Source: Marinoscillum sp965229915 (GTDB taxonomy: Bacteria > Bacteroidota > Bacteroidia > Cytophagales > Cyclobacteriaceae). Taken from it: a DNA stretch of 64,000 nucleotides. Within the stretch, counting starts at the first letter, position 1, and every line of letters begins with the position of its first letter. Position numbers and translations under genes: made by a program. Below, piece after piece: positions 25,510 to 35,844 of this stretch. The DNA lies in NCBI RefSeq assembly GCF_965229915.1, contig NZ_CBDDJZ010000001.1, positions 5,093,044-5,157,043 on the forward strand, in the 5' to 3' direction. The notes below the pieces were generated by a model that saw nothing but the letters and a program-made list of their open reading frames with translations, was not told where the DNA came from and did no database searches.

Positions 25510-27126
25510 TCACTCATAGTTGGGATTAGGTTTTGGCTGTCCAGCCATAATTTCATCGTTGGCAAACTCCTCAAACTTGCTGAAGTTATCATTGAACTTA
25601 CGAGCCAGGTCGTTAGCCTTTTTGTAAAAGGCCTGATCGTTTTTCCAGGTCTCTCGAGGTGAAAGTATTTCATTAGGCACATTGGGACAGGTGAGTGGTA
25701 TCTCAGCGCCGAAGATAGAGTGTTTCCGGTAGCCCACATTGTTCAGTACTCCACTGAGTGCTGCAGAGATCATGGCTCGGGTATACTTTAGGCTGATGCG
25801 TTTCCCTACACCATATGGACCTCCAGTCCAGCCCGTGTTGATTAACCAAACATTCGTGTCATGTTCTTCCATTTTCTTTCCGAGTAGCTCCGCATACCTG
25901 GCTGGGTGCAGCGGTAAGAATGGCGAGCCAAAACAAGCACTAAACACTAGCTGAGGTTCTGTGACACCAGCTTCTGTACCGGCCACTTTGGAGGTGTATC
26001 CTGATATAAAGTGATACATGGCTTGTCCTTTGGATAATCGCTGGATAGGAGGGATTACTCCAAAAGCATCGCATGTCAGGAAAAAGATGTTCTTTGGTAT
26101 TCCGCCGATGGATGGATCCACCGCATTTCTGATGTGATAGATAGGATAGGAAACTCGAGTGTTTTCGGTTACCTCGCAGTTGGTGTAGTCTACTTCTCTT
26201 GTACCAGGCTTGAAACGTGTATTCTCCAGAATAGCGCCATACTTAATAGCGTTCCAAATATCCGGTTCCTTCTCTTCACTAAGGTCTATTACTTTGGCAT
26301 AACATCCACCCTCGAAGTTGAATACGTTTTTCTCCGTCCATCCATGCTCATCATCTCCGATTAACAATCTATTTGGGTCTGCAGAGAGGGTAGTTTTACC
26401 TGTTCCAGACAAACCAAAAAAGATGGCCGTATCACGATCTTCAATGCCCATGTTAGCAGAGCAGTGCATGGAGAGTACGTTCTCTTCATGAGGTAAAATG
26501 AAGTTGAGAACAGAGAAAATTCCTTTTTTCATTTCTCCGGAGTAGCCTGTTCCTCCGATGAGTATCATCCGCTTAGTGAAGTTAACAATCGCGAAGTTTT
26601 TCTGGCGAGTACCGTCTACTTCAGGATCTGCTTCAAATTCAGGCACACAGATAATGGTGAAGTTTGGATCGAAACTCTCTAGTTTGTACTGTTCCGGACG
26701 TAGGAACATGTTGTAACAAAAGAGGTTATGCCAGGCCATCGTATTTACCACTCTAATTCTCAACCGGTGGGTTTTGTCAGCGCCGGCATAGGCATCTCGT
26801 ACGTATACTTTTTTATCCTCCAAAAAGGACATCATTTTGGCGTAGAGCTGATCGAAGTTGGATTCTGAAAAAGGTATGTTGATATCTCCCCACCAAACGG
26901 CATCTTTGGTTTTGTCATCCTTCACAATAAAACGGTCTTTTGGGGATCTTCCAGTGAACTTGCCAGTATCACACATCAAAGCGCCTGAATCGGCCAGGTG
27001 TGCTTCTTTGTTGAGAACGGCTTCTTCTATGAGTTCAGCCTGACTAAGATTCCAGTGCGCTTCCCTTACGGTCATGTTCAGCGTACTGAGGTCATTTTTT
27101 TGAGATTTTAATCCGAATTCTTGCAT
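25510..27126 (-). CDS. pckA: Phosphoenolpyruvate carboxykinase (ATP), paralogue 2
   Basis: This second 538-residue ATP-dependent PEP carboxykinase is very similar to its neighbour over the full length. It keeps CDTGKFTGRSPKDRF, IGGTGYSGEMKKG, GLSGTGKTTLSADPNR and NTGWTGGPYGVG. Differences cluster near both ends and in surface segments such as the metal-binding helix region (FDQLYAKMMSFLEDKK versus FDRIYAKMIGYLEDKK). I chose the start MQEFGLKS by alignment with paralogue 1. Its upstream region, shared with the divergent peptide transporter, has a palindrome like those bound by LacI-family regulators. The pair probably arose by tandem duplication and may differ in regulation. Confidence 0.95.
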   Translation of the reverse strand: MQEFGLKSQKNDLSTLNMTVREAHWNLSQAELIEEAVLNKEAHLADSGALMCDTGKFTGRSPKDRFIVKDDKTKDAVWWGDINIPFSESNFDQLYAKMMSFLEDKKVYVRDAYAGADKTHRLRIRVVNTMAWHNLFCYNMFLRPEQYKLESFDPNFTIICVPEFEADPEVDGTRQKNFAIVNFTKRMILIGGTGYSGEMKKGIFSVLNFILPHEENVLSMHCSANMGIEDRDTAIFFGLSGTGKTTLSADPNRLLIGDDEHGWTEKNVFNFEGGCYAKVIDLSEEKEPDIWNAIKYGAILENTRFKPGTREVDYTNCEVTENTRVSYPIYHIRNAVDPSIGGIPKNIFFLTCDAFGVIPPIQRLSKGQAMYHFISGYTSKVAGTEAGVTEPQLVFSACFGSPFLPLHPARYAELLGKKMEEHDTNVWLINTGWTGGPYGVGKRISLKYTRAMISAALSGVLNNVGYRKHSIFGAEIPLTCPNVPNEILSPRETWKNDQAFYKKANDLARKFNDNFSKFEEFANDEIMAGQPKPNPNYE

Positions 27127-27227
27127 GTTTCCGGTTTTCGATTGGGGTCCTTTAGTAGGGTTCAAAACGTCCATTCGTCTATTTTGGGGTTTTATGGGTT
27201 ATGCTAAATATCTGCGTTTACAGCTAT

Positions 27228-27241
27228 TGAAAACGTTTGCA
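27228..27241. promoter_or_regulatory. LacI-family/cre-like palindrome between pckA and the peptide transporter
   Basis: TGAAAACGTTTGCA fits the catabolite-responsive element consensus TGWAARCGYTWNCW at every position, with the perfect central palindrome AAACGTTT. It is 102 bases upstream of the second pckA and 160 bases upstream of the transporter. Bacteroidota lack a classical CcpA, so a different LacI-family regulator would be needed. This is inference from pattern only. Confidence 0.35.
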
Positions 27242-27400
27242 AGCGAAGTTAGCTTGGAATTATTAGAATTAGAAACTTTCCGAATATTATGCAGCTTTAT
27301 TTGTGACCTCTGGAGCATTTGCCGCGCCATTTATTAGATTTTGCTTATTATTGCCGATTTGGAAAAATGTATCATTAACCCAATATAAAAGAACGACTGA

Positions 27401-28885
<1,485 letters not shown>

Positions 28886-28929
28886 CCTGGTCTTTTGATG
28901 AATCACAATAAATCCAAATGAAAGGTGTG

Positions 28930-28972
28930 GCTGGCGTTGCATAGAATGTATTAGTTTTGATGCAAAGCCAGC
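28930..28972 (+). promoter_or_regulatory. Stem-loop ending four bases before the PKD protein start codon
   Basis: GCTGGCGTTGCAT pairs with ATGCAAAGCCAGC over 13 positions with one mismatch, around a 17-base loop. The right arm ends 4 bases before the ATG at 28977. No T-tract follows, so a terminator for the peptide transporter is doubtful. A structure this close to the start could affect ribosome access. Confidence 0.45.
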
Positions 28973-28976
28973 TATA

Positions 28977-31900
28977 ATGATCAGATACCTCCTTTTAATG
29001 TTACTAATTTTGGTGGGGCGGTTTAGCCTCTCTGCCAATTACAGCGACATTACTTTCATCGAAAATAAAGGTCAATGGGACAAAGAAGTTTTGTTCATGG
29101 CTGATCTGCCCGGTGGAAAGTTGATTATTAGTCATTCAGGATTAGAGTATCGGTTTATCGAAAACGACGATAAGGACAAGTTTTCCCATCCTCATTCATT
29201 CCAGCCGAGAAACGCTATCGGCTATAAGGTGCTGTTTGGTGCTGAACCTAGAATAGTTAGCGCCACGGGAGTCAAAGAGAGACCTGAGGTGTACAATTAC
29301 TATTTAGGTAGAGACCAGGAGAAATGGGCTTCAGCTTGTCGTGCTTTTGAAAGGGTGATAATAGAGGATGTGTTTAGGGATACCGACATGATCTTTTACA
29401 CGGCTGATGATCAGTTGAAGTATGACCTGGTCTTAGGAAAACAAGCGGACCTTGCAGCTATCCAGTTGATCTATTCTGGGAATATTGAAATGTTTGTGGA
29501 GGATGGATGCACCTTTATCAAGTCTGGCTCCATTTCAGTGATTGAGAATAGACCGGTTGCTTTTCAGTATAACAACGGAAAGCGCATACCAGTGGATTGC
29601 CAATATGTATTGGATGGCAATAGAATTGGTTTTAGTCCAGGAAAGGAATACCAAAAAGGAGACGAACTCATAATCGATCCTGAATTAATCTTTTCTACCT
29701 TCTCAGGATCTGTTGCAGATAATTTTGGCTATTCATCTTGCTTCGATGAGGAGGGTGGATTTTATAGTGGTGGTATTGTCTTTGGCAATGGATTTAGCTC
29801 TGGTAATGGACTCTTCTCTGGTGGAACCGATGCAGCCATTCTTAAATACGATTCTACTGGCAGTAAACTGGAATATGTCACTTATTTAGGAGGCTCAAGT
29901 CAAGATTCGCCATTGAGCATGATTGTCAATCATCAGAATGAACTGGTTATCCTTGGAGCGACTGGTTCCGAGGACTATCCTGTCACCGATAAGGCCTATG
30001 ATCGATCATTTAATGGAGGTGTATCGTTTTTCTTGTTTGGCAGCTATCCTTCTGGGTGTGATATGTTTCTTTCCACCCTGGATCCAAACGGTAAGTTGTT
30101 GAACTCCACATTAGTGGGAGGTTCGGCCAATGATGGTATGTTGGTAGTAGATCAGGAATTTGGTCTTAATTATGGAAACAACCTCATTTATAACTATGGT
30201 GATTACAATAGGGGCGAAGTGATGGTCGATGAAAATGACAATATCATTGTAGCCTCCCATACTTCATCTGAAGATTTTCCAGTAGCAAACGCATTTCAGG
30301 GAGTCTATGGTGGTGGAAACTCTGATGCAGTTGTTTTTTCACTGGACCCTGCACTGCAGACTCTGAGATGGAGCACTTTTCTAGGAGGAAGTAATGATGA
30401 CGCGGCTTATTCTGTTAAAGTCAATAGCAACTCACAAATAGTAGTTGGGGGAGGTACTGAGAGCGTCAACTTCCCTTTCGTATCCAAAGGGACCAATGAT
30501 GCTTATCATGGTGGTATTGATGGCTTTGTCTCAGTGCTGGATCCAGCCACTTCAGCTCTGGTCCAGGGTAGCTTTCTGGGTACTTCGGATTATGACCAGG
30601 TTTATTTGTTGGATCTGGACATTCAAGACAATATTTATGTGATGGGTCAGACAGCTGGTTCATACCCCGTCAGTGAAGGTGTTTACAGCAACACTAACAG
30701 TGGTCATTTTATACATAAACTTACACCAGATTTAGGGGAGACGGTCTTTTCTACAGTGTTTGGGACCGGGGAGCAGATTCCTGCTCTGTCACCTACAGCA
30801 TTTAGCGTCCTGGAGTGTGGAAATATTCTTTTGAGTGGATGGGGAGGAATTGTAAATACTTCAAACAGTGATAAACCCCTGGGTGATACAGAAGGCTTTC
30901 CGATCACAGATGACGCTTACCAGTCCACTTCAGATGGCAGTGATTTTTACCTGATGCAGCTTGGTGCCGAAGCTGAGGAGTTGTTGTATGCAACTTACTT
31001 TGGTGCCAACAGTTTCGCACATGGGGATCATGTCGATGGAGGAACAAGCAGGTTTGATAAGAAGGGTGTGGTTTACCAGTCGGTTTGCTCTTGTGGAGGC
31101 TCTGATGATAATTTTCCAACCACAGATGGAGCCTGGTCTGAAACCAACGAAAGCAACAATAACCGATGCAACAACGCCGCTTTTAAGTTTGATGTTGCTT
31201 CACTGAAAGCCGCATTTAGTACCAATACAGTAGCTGGAGATGCCGAGGGAATCACCTATGGATGTCCGCCTTTTACGATGGTTTTTGAGAATCTCAGTTT
31301 GGCCGGCAGGCGCTACGAGTGGGACTTTGGTGACGGTACGGTGGTGCAGGTAGAAGATGAGGATAGAGTCACTCATACTTACCAAACGGAGGGTGAATTT
31401 TTGGTGATGCTAACCGCCTACAACGAAAGTACTTGTCAGCAATCGGATATGGTTACTAAAACAGTCAATATGGTGAAAGACGAAGTAGACGTCATAGGAG
31501 GCCAGACCATATGTGCTGGAGAAAGTGTGGAGCTGTGGGCTTCTGGTGGCACAGAGTATTCCTGGAGGCCGACATTTGGTCTGGATAATGAAAATGCTCC
31601 AAACCCGACAGTGCAACCAGATATTTCAGTAGTCTATACGGTAACTATCCTGACAGAGCACGGGTGTGAGGAGGAGCGTATGGTCAATGTGCGGGTCAAT
31701 GAAGTATCAGAGGAGGATTTTGACGTGTTACCCATATATGAGTGTGGTGGTCAAATTGCATTTCAAATCAAGAATAATGGGTCATTTGGTAGCGATAGTT
31801 ACTGGGATTTTGGAGATGGCAGTACCTCGTCTGAACCAAACCCAAGACATGTCTATAGTGATGAGGCTAGCTATAGCATCAGGCTAGAGCCAAATAATGA

Positions 31901-32180
31901 ATGTACAATTGATCACGAGGTATCCGTCAGATATGAAGAAATCCTCATCCCTAATGTGTTTACTCCCAATAATGATGGTGTCAATGATTTTTTTGTCATC
32001 CAGTCACCGTTTGAGGTTGTTTTGGAGGTTTTTGATAAGAATGGAACAGTGGTTTATGAAAGTTCTGATTATCAAAATGACTGGTCCGGAAAAGGACTTG
32101 CAGCTGGTGTTTATTACTACCAGGTTCGTTTTGATTCGGTGGAGGAACCGTGTTCTGGATGGGTTCAGTTGCTGCGATAA
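28977..32180 (+). CDS. Secreted multidomain protein with PKD domain(s) and type B T9SS sorting domain
   Basis: This 1067-residue protein begins with a signal peptide (MIRYLLLMLLILVGRFSLSA) and an N-terminal domain (DITFIENKGQWDKEVLFM) found in Bacteroidota surface proteins with SBBP-type repeats. Beta-propeller-like repeats follow at about residues 250-720 (TYLGGSSQDSPLSM, STFLGGSNDDAAYSVKV, partial units). A PKD domain is clear (YEWDFGDGT, TYQTEGEFLVMLTAYN), and a second PKD-like segment comes later (SYWDFGDGSTSSEPNPRHVY). The C terminus, IPNVFTPNNDGVNDFFVI onward to WSGKGLAAGVYYYQV, is a CHU_C-type domain that directs export through the type IX system. A cell-surface or secreted role is secure; the ligand is unknown. 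Confidence 0.88.
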   Translation: MIRYLLLMLLILVGRFSLSANYSDITFIENKGQWDKEVLFMADLPGGKLIISHSGLEYRFIENDDKDKFSHPHSFQPRNAIGYKVLFGAEPRIVSATGVKERPEVYNYYLGRDQEKWASACRAFERVIIEDVFRDTDMIFYTADDQLKYDLVLGKQADLAAIQLIYSGNIEMFVEDGCTFIKSGSISVIENRPVAFQYNNGKRIPVDCQYVLDGNRIGFSPGKEYQKGDELIIDPELIFSTFSGSVADNFGYSSCFDEEGGFYSGGIVFGNGFSSGNGLFSGGTDAAILKYDSTGSKLEYVTYLGGSSQDSPLSMIVNHQNELVILGATGSEDYPVTDKAYDRSFNGGVSFFLFGSYPSGCDMFLSTLDPNGKLLNSTLVGGSANDGMLVVDQEFGLNYGNNLIYNYGDYNRGEVMVDENDNIIVASHTSSEDFPVANAFQGVYGGGNSDAVVFSLDPALQTLRWSTFLGGSNDDAAYSVKVNSNSQIVVGGGTESVNFPFVSKGTNDAYHGGIDGFVSVLDPATSALVQGSFLGTSDYDQVYLLDLDIQDNIYVMGQTAGSYPVSEGVYSNTNSGHFIHKLTPDLGETVFSTVFGTGEQIPALSPTAFSVLECGNILLSGWGGIVNTSNSDKPLGDTEGFPITDDAYQSTSDGSDFYLMQLGAEAEELLYATYFGANSFAHGDHVDGGTSRFDKKGVVYQSVCSCGGSDDNFPTTDGAWSETNESNNNRCNNAAFKFDVASLKAAFSTNTVAGDAEGITYGCPPFTMVFENLSLAGRRYEWDFGDGTVVQVEDEDRVTHTYQTEGEFLVMLTAYNESTCQQSDMVTKTVNMVKDEVDVIGGQTICAGESVELWASGGTEYSWRPTFGLDNENAPNPTVQPDISVVYTVTILTEHGCEEERMVNVRVNEVSEEDFDVLPIYECGGQIAFQIKNNGSFGSDSYWDFGDGSTSSEPNPRHVYSDEASYSIRLEPNNECTIDHEVSVRYEEILIPNVFTPNNDGVNDFFVIQSPFEVVLEVFDKNGTVVYESSDYQNDWSGKGLAAGVYYYQVRFDSVEEPCSGWVQLLR

Positions 32181-32188
32181 TGTGGTTG

Positions 32189-32854
32189 CTATCGGTTGAA
32201 AATAACTCCAATTGATATTTCAACGCCTTCGAGTAGGATAGAGCCTTCGTCACCCAGCTCCTTGGTGACTATGGCTGATCCGGAGGTCCCTCCGGAGTAA
32301 GTGCCCGAAAGTGTGGTTTTAGACCCACCTTTTAAATAGGCAGCTTCAGTAGTAAATGTGAGTTGATCGGATAATTCAAGCTGAAGCTCCATCCCAGTGA
32401 GCCAGCCAAATCCTAATTGATCATCTACTGACCAGTCACCATTCAATACATCCCAACCTTCATATGAGCGCAGTGCTCGGTCAATATTTCCACTATTGGG
32501 TCTTGTGTTGATGTTCCACCACCCAAAGCCACCGCCAAAGAGTTTAATAATGACTTTGTTCATTGGTAGCTTGATAAAAACATCTCCAGGTACTAGAAAT
32601 GCAAAGTGCGGCCCGACCAGTGGCTTGTCTGAAGTAAAGCTTAGTTCATCCATTGCCAAACCCGGTACATTGTAAAGAGAAGCACCTGTTTCAATACCCA
32701 CATTAGTGCCAATTCCGATTCCTCTGACTGAAAATGGACTTACTGGAGCAGAAAGATATCCGTTTTTTGGAATAAGGTACGAAAACGAGATGCCTTGAGC
32801 TATGCTGCACTCTATGGCCAGAAAGGAGATTAATAGTAGGGTGATACGTCGCAT
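32189..32854 (-). CDS. Exported protein of unknown function, possibly an outer-membrane beta-barrel
   Basis: I do not recognise the family. The 221-residue product has a signal peptide (MRRITLLLISFLAIECSIA, cleaved before QGISFSY). The rest is rich in Gly and alternating hydrophobic residues (VIIKLFGGGFGWWNI, DQLGFGWLTGMELQLELSDQLTFTTEAAYL), and it ends SIGVIFNR, like a terminal beta strand. This suggests an outer-membrane barrel or periplasmic beta protein. It is the last of three small minus-strand genes (PLDc_N-like, DUF-type, this one) and converges on the PKD protein gene with an 8-base gap. Confidence 0.6.
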   Translation of the reverse strand: MRRITLLLISFLAIECSIAQGISFSYLIPKNGYLSAPVSPFSVRGIGIGTNVGIETGASLYNVPGLAMDELSFTSDKPLVGPHFAFLVPGDVFIKLPMNKVIIKLFGGGFGWWNINTRPNSGNIDRALRSYEGWDVLNGDWSVDDQLGFGWLTGMELQLELSDQLTFTTEAAYLKGGSKTTLSGTYSGGTSGSAIVTKELGDEGSILLEGVEISIGVIFNR

Positions 32855-32900
32855 AGGATGGTTTGTCTGAAGGGTGAAGGTAAACTGATAAAATGGCTAG

Positions 32901-33470
32901 CTACTTAGTATCATACTTTTCCAGAAAATCAAGATACTTGGATTGCAATTCGTTGGCACTTGGGTTCATGACATTGAGGCTATAGTAAAAAGATAAAGCT
33001 GTGTTGTAAGGAGGTACTTCGTCCATTCGGGTAATGTGTTCAGTAAGGTTCTGGTAAAAAGATGATGTGAAGTCTGTATAAAATTCTTGGGTATGATAGA
33101 TTTCTGCAGCAAACAACAAAGATTCCTGATCTAGGTAATTGACGGCATTATTGTTCAACGCAATGCTCCAGGCTGAGGCATTGAGTAGTTCAAAAGAATA
33201 ATTGAAAGATACGTTATTCACCTCGCCCGGGCCAAGCTGTACCAGCGAATCTATGTAGTCATAGAATGCTTGATTAGCTGAGAGTGTGCTGTCTATCTTG
33301 GCATAGTTTGTTCTGCATTCAAGAAGAATGGACTCTTTGATGAGTTTTGCCTCTGATCTGGTATCTAATGATTGTTTGTAAGAGTTCAATCCCAATGCCA
33401 AAAGCACAGCGAATACCACAGAAAGAAATTCTATGGACAACTGACCAAAGGGTATTTTTTGGAACTTCAT
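32901..33470 (-). CDS. Single-pass membrane protein of unknown function
   Basis: This 189-residue protein has one N-terminal membrane helix (IEFLSVVFAVLLALGLNSYKQ, about residues 13-33) and a helical, probably periplasmic remainder. The helix and the following basic patch resemble a Bacteroidota-specific family of short membrane proteins (DUF6090-like), an assignment I make only by appearance. It lies one base from the PLDc_N-like gene upstream and 46 bases from the exported barrel-like gene downstream, so the three probably form one operon. Confidence 0.6.
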   Translation of the reverse strand: MKFQKIPFGQLSIEFLSVVFAVLLALGLNSYKQSLDTRSEAKLIKESILLECRTNYAKIDSTLSANQAFYDYIDSLVQLGPGEVNNVSFNYSFELLNASAWSIALNNNAVNYLDQESLLFAAEIYHTQEFYTDFTSSFYQNLTEHITRMDEVPPYNTALSFYYSLNVMNPSANELQSKYLDFLEKYDTK

Positions 33471-33471
33471 T

Positions 33472-33696
33472 TCAGGCTATTCTATTCTTGCTCCCCATGA
33501 CAAAATAAAGGACAGTACCAATAAATGGTAATAATACTACCAGAAGGATCCAGAGCACCTTTTCATTATTGTCTCGAAACTCGCCTTTGATGATATCAAT
33601 GATCGTCCAGATCCAAATGGCAAACAGAAACATGCCGACAAGTAGCATTCCGACCATCAAGAGTCCTCCAGGCATGCCAAAAAGCAAATTAGTCAT
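33472..33696 (-). CDS. PLDc_N-domain small membrane protein
   Basis: This 74-residue protein contains two membrane helices joined by a short polar turn. The segment WTIIDIIKGEFRDNNEKVLWI followed by LLPFIGTVLYFVMGSK matches the N-terminal module of bacterial cardiolipin synthases, which often occurs alone as a small protein. There is no phospholipase D catalytic domain here. A role in envelope or membrane homeostasis is guesswork. It is the first gene of the three-gene minus-strand cluster. Confidence 0.75.
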   Translation of the reverse strand: MTNLLFGMPGGLLMVGMLLVGMFLFAIWIWTIIDIIKGEFRDNNEKVLWILLVVLLPFIGTVLYFVMGSKNRIA

Positions 33697-33752
33697 AGCG
33701 GTATTTTGTGTTAATTCATATCTAAGTTAGCTTAGAATGACAGGAAATAAAA

Positions 33753-33789
33753 AACCCTGACGATCCGCCAGTCGGCGGATGTCAGGGTT
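33753..33789 (-). terminator. Strong rho-independent terminator of groEL
   Basis: A 16-bp stem with one bulged base: AACCCTGAC with GTCAGGGTT outside, and ATCCGCC with GGCGGAT inside, around the 4-base loop AGTC. On the minus strand T6 follows. It lies 21 bases after the groEL stop. The inner part (ATCCGCC-nnnn-GGCGGAT) resembles short palindromes dispersed in Bacteroidota genomes. Confidence 0.92.
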
Positions 33790-33810
33790 GAATATATTGA
33801 TAGGAATTAA

Positions 33811-35448
33811 TTACATCATTCCACCCATGCCACCTGGCATGCCACCACCCATAGCTGGAGCACCAGCTTCTTCTTCTGGATGATCAGCTACTACACATTC
33901 GGTAGTCAATAGGAGTGAAGCAATTGATGCAGCGTTCTCCAATGCCAAACGTGTCACTTTAGTAGGGTCAATAATACCTGCTTTGAACATGTTCACATAT
34001 TCACCAGTAGCAGCATTGAATCCATAGTCATCTTTTCCGCCAAGAACAGCATTTACAACTACTGAAGGCTCGCCACCAGCATTGCTTACGATCGTTCTGA
34101 GAGGAGCCTGGATCGCATTGTACACGATCTTCACACCTGTGTTTTGATCGTTGTTAGCCAGTTCCAGGTTCTCGATGGATTTCAGTGCTCTGATCAAAGC
34201 TACTCCACCACCTGCTACGATACCTTCCTGTACTGCAGCTCTTGTAGCGTGAAGCGCATCATCTACACGGTCTTTCTTCTCTTTCATCTCTACTTCTGTA
34301 GCTGCTCCTATGTAAAGGATAGCAACACCACCAGAAAGCTTAGCAAGTCTTTCTTGTAGTTTTTCTTTGTCGTAATCAGAAGTAGTGTTTTCGATTTGTT
34401 GCTTGATTTGGTTTACACGAGCTTGGATATCTTCTGCTTTGCCAGCACCATTTACGATAGTGGTGTTGTCTTTGTCGATATTGATTTTCTCTGCAGTACC
34501 CAAGTAGTCAAGAGTAGCATTTTCTAGTTTGTAACCTCTTTCTTCAGAGATTACAGTACCTCCAGTGAGGATAGCGATATCCTCAAGCATTGCTTTTCTT
34601 CTGTCACCAAATCCTGGAGCTTTTACTGCAGCGATTTTCAGAGATCCTCTGATTTTGTTGACTACCAAAGTAGCAAGAGCTTCACCTTCTACATCTTCAG
34701 AGATGATTACCAAAGGCTTACCTGTCTGAGCAGTTGCTTCAAGGATAGGAAGCAATTCCTTCATGTTAGAAACCTTCTTGTCATAAATCAAGATGTATGG
34801 GTTTTCCAACTCAGCTTCCATTTTCTCAGTGTTAGTTACAAAGTAAGGAGAAAGGTAACCTCTGTCAAACTGCATACCTTCTACAGTCTTCACTTCAGTT
34901 TCAGTACCTTTTGCCTCTTCTACAGTGATTACACCATCTTTGCCTACTTTGTCCATGGCGTCAGCGATCATTTTACCGATCTCTGCGTCGTTGTTGGCAG
35001 ATACAGAAGCTACCTGAGAGATTTCCTCAGAAGTGCTGATGTCCTTTGATTGAGATTTTAGGTTTTTAACTACCTCAGCTACTGCTTTGTCGATACCTCT
35101 TTTGAGGTCCATTGGGTTAGCTCCAGCAGCTACGTTTTTGATTCCGTGTCCGAAGATCGCCTGAGTCAATACCGTAGCAGTAGTAGTACCATCACCAGCG
35201 TCATCAGCTGTTTTAGATGCTACTTCCTTCACTAGTTGAGCGCCCATGTTTTCGATAGGCTCTTTTAGCTCAATTTCTTTCGCCACAGAAACACCATCTT
35301 TTGTTACCGTAGGTGCACCAAATTTCTTGTCAAGAATTACGTTTCTTCCTTTAGGTCCAAGGGTCACTTTAACAGCGTCTGCAAGAATGTCAACACCTTT
35401 TTTGATGCTATCTCTCGCGTCAGTATCAAAGAAAATATCTTTAGCCAT
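33811..35448 (-). CDS. groEL: Chaperonin GroEL (Hsp60)
   Basis: This 545-residue protein is the ATP-driven double-ring chaperonin that refolds proteins within its cavity together with GroES. The sequence is canonical throughout: MAKDIFFDTDARDSIKKGVD, KVTLGPKGRNVILDKKFGAP, the ATP-site motif DDAGDGTTTATVL, and the flexible Gly/Met tail GGGMPGGMGGMM. Only one groEL is present in the window. It follows groES by 38 bases and ends at a strong terminator, so groES-groEL is a closed two-gene operon. Confidence 0.98.
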   Translation of the reverse strand: MAKDIFFDTDARDSIKKGVDILADAVKVTLGPKGRNVILDKKFGAPTVTKDGVSVAKEIELKEPIENMGAQLVKEVASKTADDAGDGTTTATVLTQAIFGHGIKNVAAGANPMDLKRGIDKAVAEVVKNLKSQSKDISTSEEISQVASVSANNDAEIGKMIADAMDKVGKDGVITVEEAKGTETEVKTVEGMQFDRGYLSPYFVTNTEKMEAELENPYILIYDKKVSNMKELLPILEATAQTGKPLVIISEDVEGEALATLVVNKIRGSLKIAAVKAPGFGDRRKAMLEDIAILTGGTVISEERGYKLENATLDYLGTAEKINIDKDNTTIVNGAGKAEDIQARVNQIKQQIENTTSDYDKEKLQERLAKLSGGVAILYIGAATEVEMKEKKDRVDDALHATRAAVQEGIVAGGGVALIRALKSIENLELANNDQNTGVKIVYNAIQAPLRTIVSNAGGEPSVVVNAVLGGKDDYGFNAATGEYVNMFKAGIIDPTKVTRLALENAASIASLLLTTECVVADHPEEEAGAPAMGGGMPGGMGGMM

Positions 35449-35486
35449 AGTTATATTCGTTTTGTGTTTTCTATTAATGGGTTAGA

Positions 35487-35765
35487 TTATACGATTCCGT
35501 AAATGTCTGCCTCTTTCATGATCAAATACTCTTTACCATCGATGGAGATTTCAGTGCCAGAGTATTTTCCGTAAAGAACCTGGTCGCCAACTTTTACATT
35601 GATCGGCTCATCTTTCTTACCAGTACCAATAGCAACAACTTCGCCTCTCTGAGGCTTTTCCTTTGCTGTATCAGGAATGATGATCCCTGACGCAGTTTTC
35701 TCTTCAGCTGCCGCAGGTTCTACCAGAACTCTATCGGCTAGTGGTTTGAAATTAACTTTTGACAT
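35487..35765 (-). CDS. groES: Co-chaperonin GroES (Hsp10)
   Basis: This 92-residue protein caps the GroEL chamber. It has the typical beginning NFKPLADRVLVEPAAAEEKT, the mobile loop ASGIIIPDTAKEKPQRGEVV and the roof strand region YSGTEISIDGKEYLIMKEADI. It is the first gene of groES-groEL. Upstream lie a sigma-54-type promoter and CTGACA repeats. I found no good CIRCE element (TTAGCACTC-N9-GAGTGCTAA), so HrcA control is not evident. Confidence 0.98.
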   Translation of the reverse strand: MSKVNFKPLADRVLVEPAAAEEKTASGIIIPDTAKEKPQRGEVVAIGTGKKDEPINVKVGDQVLYGKYSGTEISIDGKEYLIMKEADIYGIV

Positions 35766-35820
35766 TTCTGTAATTATTTTATGGTTAGTTAATTTGAACT
35801 AAATGTTTAGCACGGGATAG

Positions 35821-35837
35821 AGCATTTAGTGTGCCAA
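35821..35837 (-). promoter_or_regulatory. Putative sigma-54 (-24/-12) promoter of groES-groEL
   Basis: The minus strand reads TTGGCACACTAAATGCT. It matches the sigma-54 consensus YTGGCACG-N4-TTGCW at 13-14 of the specified positions and keeps the invariant GG-N10-GC spacing. The -12 GC lies 57 bases before the groES ATG, giving an estimated leader of about 45 bases. This is a pattern match only. Confidence 0.6.
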
Positions 35838-35844
35838 TACCGAT

